Part shown: in pieces, positions 4,189-6,635 of the stretch
How the letters are laid out: every line of letters begins with the position of its first letter
Position numbering within the stretch: position 1 is the stretch's first letter
DNA from: an uncultured Acidimicrobiaceae bacterium
GTDB taxonomy: Bacteria; Actinomycetota; Acidimicrobiia; Acidimicrobiales; Microtrichaceae
DNA: 6,635 nucleotides
Reading direction: 5' to 3'
Assembly (NCBI GenBank): GCA_937868025.1
Contig: CALMLJ010000465.1
Location: 1-6,635 of the forward strand
The notes under the pieces: generated by a model
What the model saw: the letters and a program-made list of their open reading frames with translations, nothing else
Told to the model about the DNA's origin: nothing
The model's database searches: none
Made by a program: the position numbers and the translations under genes

Positions 4189-6256
4189 CGTCCGTTCCGT
4201 GGTTCGAGCGGTCGCGCCGGCGGCGGCGATCATCGTCCTCCAACTCGTGCTCTGGCCGGTGTCGGCGGGCACGTTCGTGTCGGGGCTCATCCTCGGCGGG
4301 CTCGGCGCCCTCATCGCGTTGGGCATGGCCCTGATCTACCGGGCGAACAACGTCGTGAGCTTCGCCCAGGCGGACCTCGGCTCCCTGCCGGCGACCGCCG
4401 CCATCGTCGTGATGGAGGTCTGGGGGTTCACCTACTGGATGTCGCTGGTCGGTGGCCTGTTGGCGGCGGCCCTCGTCGGAGCGATCGTCGAGCTCGCGTT
4501 CATCCGTCGGTTCTTCAGCGCCCCACGCCTGATCGTTACGGTCGCGACCATCGGCGTCGGGCAGTTCCTGTTCTTCGGGTCGGCGATGTTCCCGCAGATC
4601 TGGCACCTCACCCCGACCATCCGGACGTTCGACCCGCCGTTCACGTTCCGCCTGACGATCGGCGCCGTCCTCTTCGACGCCAACGACCTGATGGCGGCGA
4701 TCGTCGCACCGATCATCCTCATCGGCCTCACCGCCTTCCTCCGGACGACCGACACCGGCGTCGCCATCAGGGCCGCCGCGTCAGCGCCCGACCGCGCATC
4801 GATGCTCGGCATCCCGGTGCGGCGTCTCCAGACCCAGGTGTGGGTCATCGCTGCGGTGATGGCGTTCCTGGGCGTGTTCCTCCAGGCGGGGGTCACCGGC
4901 CTGCCGCCGGGCGGCCTGTTCACGTGGTCGATCCTCCTTCGGGCGCTCGCAGCGCTCGTCATGGGCAACATGACGAATCTGGGTGCGATCGCACTGTCGT
5001 CGATCGCCCTCGGCATCCTGCAGAACGCCATGGAACGGGCGAACGACGGCGCGCTCGTGGGTCCCGTCCTGCTCGGCGTGATCCTCATCGCGCTGCTGGC
5101 CCGTCGACGCGGCACCAGCCGACTCGCCGCCCACGAGCAGGGATCGTGGGCGCTGGCCGGCGAGTTCCACGCCATTCCCGCGCACCTCGCGAAACTGCCG
5201 CAGGTCCGGGCGTTCCGCGCCGCCGTCGGCATCACGATCGCGGCGGTCGTGCTGGTCGCCCCCGAGGTGCTCGGCACCAACGGGCTCATCAAAGCGGGAG
5301 CGATGCTCGTGTTCGCCACGATCGGCCTGTCGATGGTGGTGCTGTCGGGTTGGGCCGGGCAGGTGTCGGTGGGCCAGATGGCGTTCGTCGGCCTCGGCGG
5401 CGCCGTCGCAGCGTGGGCGATCGTGGAGCGGGGCTACGACCCGGTACTGGCGATGGGCATGGCGGGGCTCGCCGGCGCGGCACTCGCCATCGTGATCGGC
5501 ATCCCCGCGTTGCGCCTTCGTGGCCTGAACCTCGCCGTCGTCACACTCGGTCTCGCGGTGGCAGCGTCGAACGCGCTGTTCTCCAACGAGCTGTGGCGGT
5601 GGATTCCCACCGGGGTGTTCGACCGTCCGAAGCTGCTCGGCCGGTTCGATGTCGACTCGCCCGGTCGCCTCTACTACCTGTCCCTCGTGGTCCTCGTGAT
5701 CTCGGTGGTGGCGGTGCGTGGCCTCCGGCGCAGCCGGTTCGGTCGCGTGCTCGTCGCCCAGCGCGACAACGAGGTCGCCGTCAGCTCGTTCGGGGCGAAC
5801 GTCGTGACGGCCAAGCTGGCGTCGTTCGCCGTCTCGGGGTTCATCGCCGCGGTCGCCGGCGCCGTGTTCGTGCTCCACCAGGCCGCGTTCCGAGACGAGA
5901 ACTACGACGTCGGATTCGGCATCAGCGTGTTCGTCGCCGCCGTGATCGGCGGGCTGGGCAGCCCGCTCGGCGGGATCCTGGGCGCGGTCTACCTCCGGGG
6001 AGCCCAGTGGCTCCTGCCGGGCAACTGGCAGATCCTCGCCTCATCGGTGGGGGTGCTCCTCGTGCTGTTGATGATCCCCGACGGGCTGGCAGGCCTCTGG
6101 TATCGCACCCGTGACCAGCTGATCCGGGCCATGGCCGGTGCCGCTGCCGACAACCAGCCCGATCCCGACGACGCGGTCGTTTCGCCCGCCAACGGCAGCG
6201 CGCCTCCGGCGAGCGGAGCCGACGTCGAGCCCGAACTCGCCGAGGTGACCGAATGA
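4181..6256 (+). CDS. Fused LivH-LivM branched-chain amino acid-type ABC transporter permease
   Basis: A 691-residue membrane protein joining two permease halves that are usually separate genes. The LivH-like half (about 1-308) has SGLILGGLGALIALGMALIY near residues 34-53, then RANNVVSFAQADLG (54-67) and an EAA-like cytoplasmic loop around AIRAAASAPDRASMLGIPV (195-213). A mostly polar linker (308-345) follows. The LivM-like half (346-645) shows LSGWAGQVSVGQMAFVGLGG (388-407), a loop GRVLVAQRDNEVAVSSFGAN (521-540) and AAVIGGLGSPLGGILGAVYL (586-605). Each half has about eight hydrophobic segments. Residues 651-691 form an acidic, Pro/Ala/Asp-rich cytosolic tail. The family imports branched-chain amino acids, amides, urea or other small solutes with LivG/LivF ATPases and a binding protein, none of which is in this window. 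ATG 4181 is the only plausible start: in frame, a stop lies at 4160-4162 with no start codon between. Permease identity is firm; the substrate is unknown. Confidence 0.93.
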   Translation: MFDVRSVVRAVAPAAAIIVLQLVLWPVSAGTFVSGLILGGLGALIALGMALIYRANNVVSFAQADLGSLPATAAIVVMEVWGFTYWMSLVGGLLAAALVGAIVELAFIRRFFSAPRLIVTVATIGVGQFLFFGSAMFPQIWHLTPTIRTFDPPFTFRLTIGAVLFDANDLMAAIVAPIILIGLTAFLRTTDTGVAIRAAASAPDRASMLGIPVRRLQTQVWVIAAVMAFLGVFLQAGVTGLPPGGLFTWSILLRALAALVMGNMTNLGAIALSSIALGILQNAMERANDGALVGPVLLGVILIALLARRRGTSRLAAHEQGSWALAGEFHAIPAHLAKLPQVRAFRAAVGITIAAVVLVAPEVLGTNGLIKAGAMLVFATIGLSMVVLSGWAGQVSVGQMAFVGLGGAVAAWAIVERGYDPVLAMGMAGLAGAALAIVIGIPALRLRGLNLAVVTLGLAVAASNALFSNELWRWIPTGVFDRPKLLGRFDVDSPGRLYYLSLVVLVISVVAVRGLRRSRFGRVLVAQRDNEVAVSSFGANVVTAKLASFAVSGFIAAVAGAVFVLHQAAFRDENYDVGFGISVFVAAVIGGLGSPLGGILGAVYLRGAQWLLPGNWQILASSVGVLLVLLMIPDGLAGLWYRTRDQLIRAMAGAAADNQPDPDDAVVSPANGSAPPASGADVEPELAEVTE
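6242..6248 (+). promoter_or_regulatory. Ribosome binding site of the MFS gene inside the permease 3' end
   Basis: GAGGTGA is an excellent anti-Shine-Dalgarno complement. It is coded within the last Glu-Val codons of the permease and ends 4 nt before the ATG at 6253. Together with the ATGA overlap it indicates translational coupling of the two genes. Confidence 0.75.
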
Positions 6257-6635
6257 GCGCACGCCTCGACTCGCTCAAGCCGTACGTCGAGGGCATGTTC
6301 AGCCCCCGCCGGTGGTGGGCGACCATCCGCCACCCGGTCGACGCGCTGCGATCCGTCGCCGGCGACGGCCCGGTGTTCGCGCTCGTTGTCCTGTTCGGGC
6401 TGAACGCGGTGGACGAGCTCGACCGCACCGGGTTCGGCATCCTCATTCCGACGATCCGCGACCACTTCGGCATGAGCGACACCGGGATCCTGTCGCTCGT
6501 CGCGCTCACCGCGCTCGGCGCGCTGCTGCTCCAGCTCCCGATCGCCTGGTGGGCCGACCGCGGCTCCCGGGTCCGGCTCGCCATGTTCGGTGGCATCGCC
6601 TGGGGTGTGTTCTCGTTCATGACCGGGATGTCCGC
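6253..6635 (+). CDS. MFS transporter, N-terminal 127 residues (3' end cut by window edge)
   Basis: The frame opens with ATG at 6253, overlapping the permease stop by four bases (ATGA), and stays open to the window end. It begins with an unusually long polar stretch of about 38 residues (MSARLDSLKPYVEGMF, then RRWW and VDALRSV). Next comes a first hydrophobic segment (about 40-66) with NAVDELDRTGFGILIP, which resembles the N-x-LDR first-helix motif of major facilitator proteins. HFGMSDTGI (71-79), a second segment (80-98), the loop WWADRGSRVRL (99-109) and a third segment (110-126) follow. The loop carries the D-R-x-x-R core of MFS motif A (D102, R103, R106, R108). The fold assignment is good; substrate and direction are unknown. 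Directly downstream of an ABC permease one would expect a LivG/LivF ATPase, so this neighbour is unusual. Whether the protein carries more domains after the MFS part cannot be seen here. Confidence 0.85.
   Translation, partial: MSARLDSLKPYVEGMFSPRRWWATIRHPVDALRSVAGDGPVFALVVLFGLNAVDELDRTGFGILIPTIRDHFGMSDTGILSLVALTALGALLLQLPIAWWADRGSRVRLAMFGGIAWGVFSFMTGMS

Noticed and set aside
4781..6114. Long open frames overlapping the permease: - strand 4781-5878 and + strand 4840-6114
   Set aside because: Both give Arg/His/Gly-rich compositions without motifs or hydrophobic segments, while the permease frame shows regular membrane helices and family signatures throughout.
1..6635. CRISPR array, tRNA or rRNA gene, insertion sequence, attachment site or tandem repeat
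   Set aside because: No spaced direct repeats, cloverleaf-like segment, transposase motif or terminal inverted repeats were seen on reading both strands. Base composition looks uniform, with no sign of recent insertion.

Overview
The window is G+C-rich bacterial DNA (roughly two thirds G+C by eye) with strong G/C bias at third codon positions. The gene content points to a high-GC actinobacterium: an F420-dependent luciferase-like oxidoreductase, a fatty-acyl-AMP-ligase-type enzyme, and a one-chain LivH-LivM permease of the actinobacterial style. An Acidimicrobiia-like lineage would fit, but that is an inference from protein style and no marker here settles it.

Layout. (1) 1-1140, + strand: the 3' part of leuS (leucyl-tRNA synthetase), cut by the left edge. 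(2) 1141-1254: a short gap with a small hairpin, a possible -10 box and a good ribosome binding site. (3) 1255-2919, + strand: an AMP-forming acyl-activating enzyme of the FAAL/FadD type. (4) 2920-2988: a 69-bp gap between convergent genes that is almost wholly palindromic. A 55-nt hairpin begins at the base after the ligase stop codon. After 2 nt comes a 12-bp perfect palindrome that touches the stop codon of the opposite gene. (5) 2989-4011, - strand: an F420-dependent LLM-class oxidoreductase. (6) 4012-4180: a divergent promoter region that also holds a possible 9-codon leader ORF overlapping the start of the next gene. (7) 4181-6256, + strand: a 691-residue fused LivH-LivM permease. (8) 6253-6635, + strand: the first 127 residues of a major facilitator superfamily (MFS) transporter, overlapping the permease by ATGA and cut by the right edge.

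How the genes relate. leuS is housekeeping and probably unconnected to the rest. The acyl-AMP ligase and the oxidoreductase face each other across the hairpin and are separate transcription units, though both suit lipid or acyl-chain metabolism. The permease and MFS genes are translationally coupled and are the only clear operon. No LivG/LivF ATPase or LivK binding protein is in view, so the energy source and substrate of the permease cannot be read from this window.

Most notable observations: the fully structured convergent gap, whose three G-U wobbles all favour folding in the ligase transcript; the Shine-Dalgarno-led mini-ORF overlapping the permease start; and the coupling of an ABC permease to an MFS protein. 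None of these alone shows a new system. The right-hand operon is the best place to look further, because its remainder lies outside the window.
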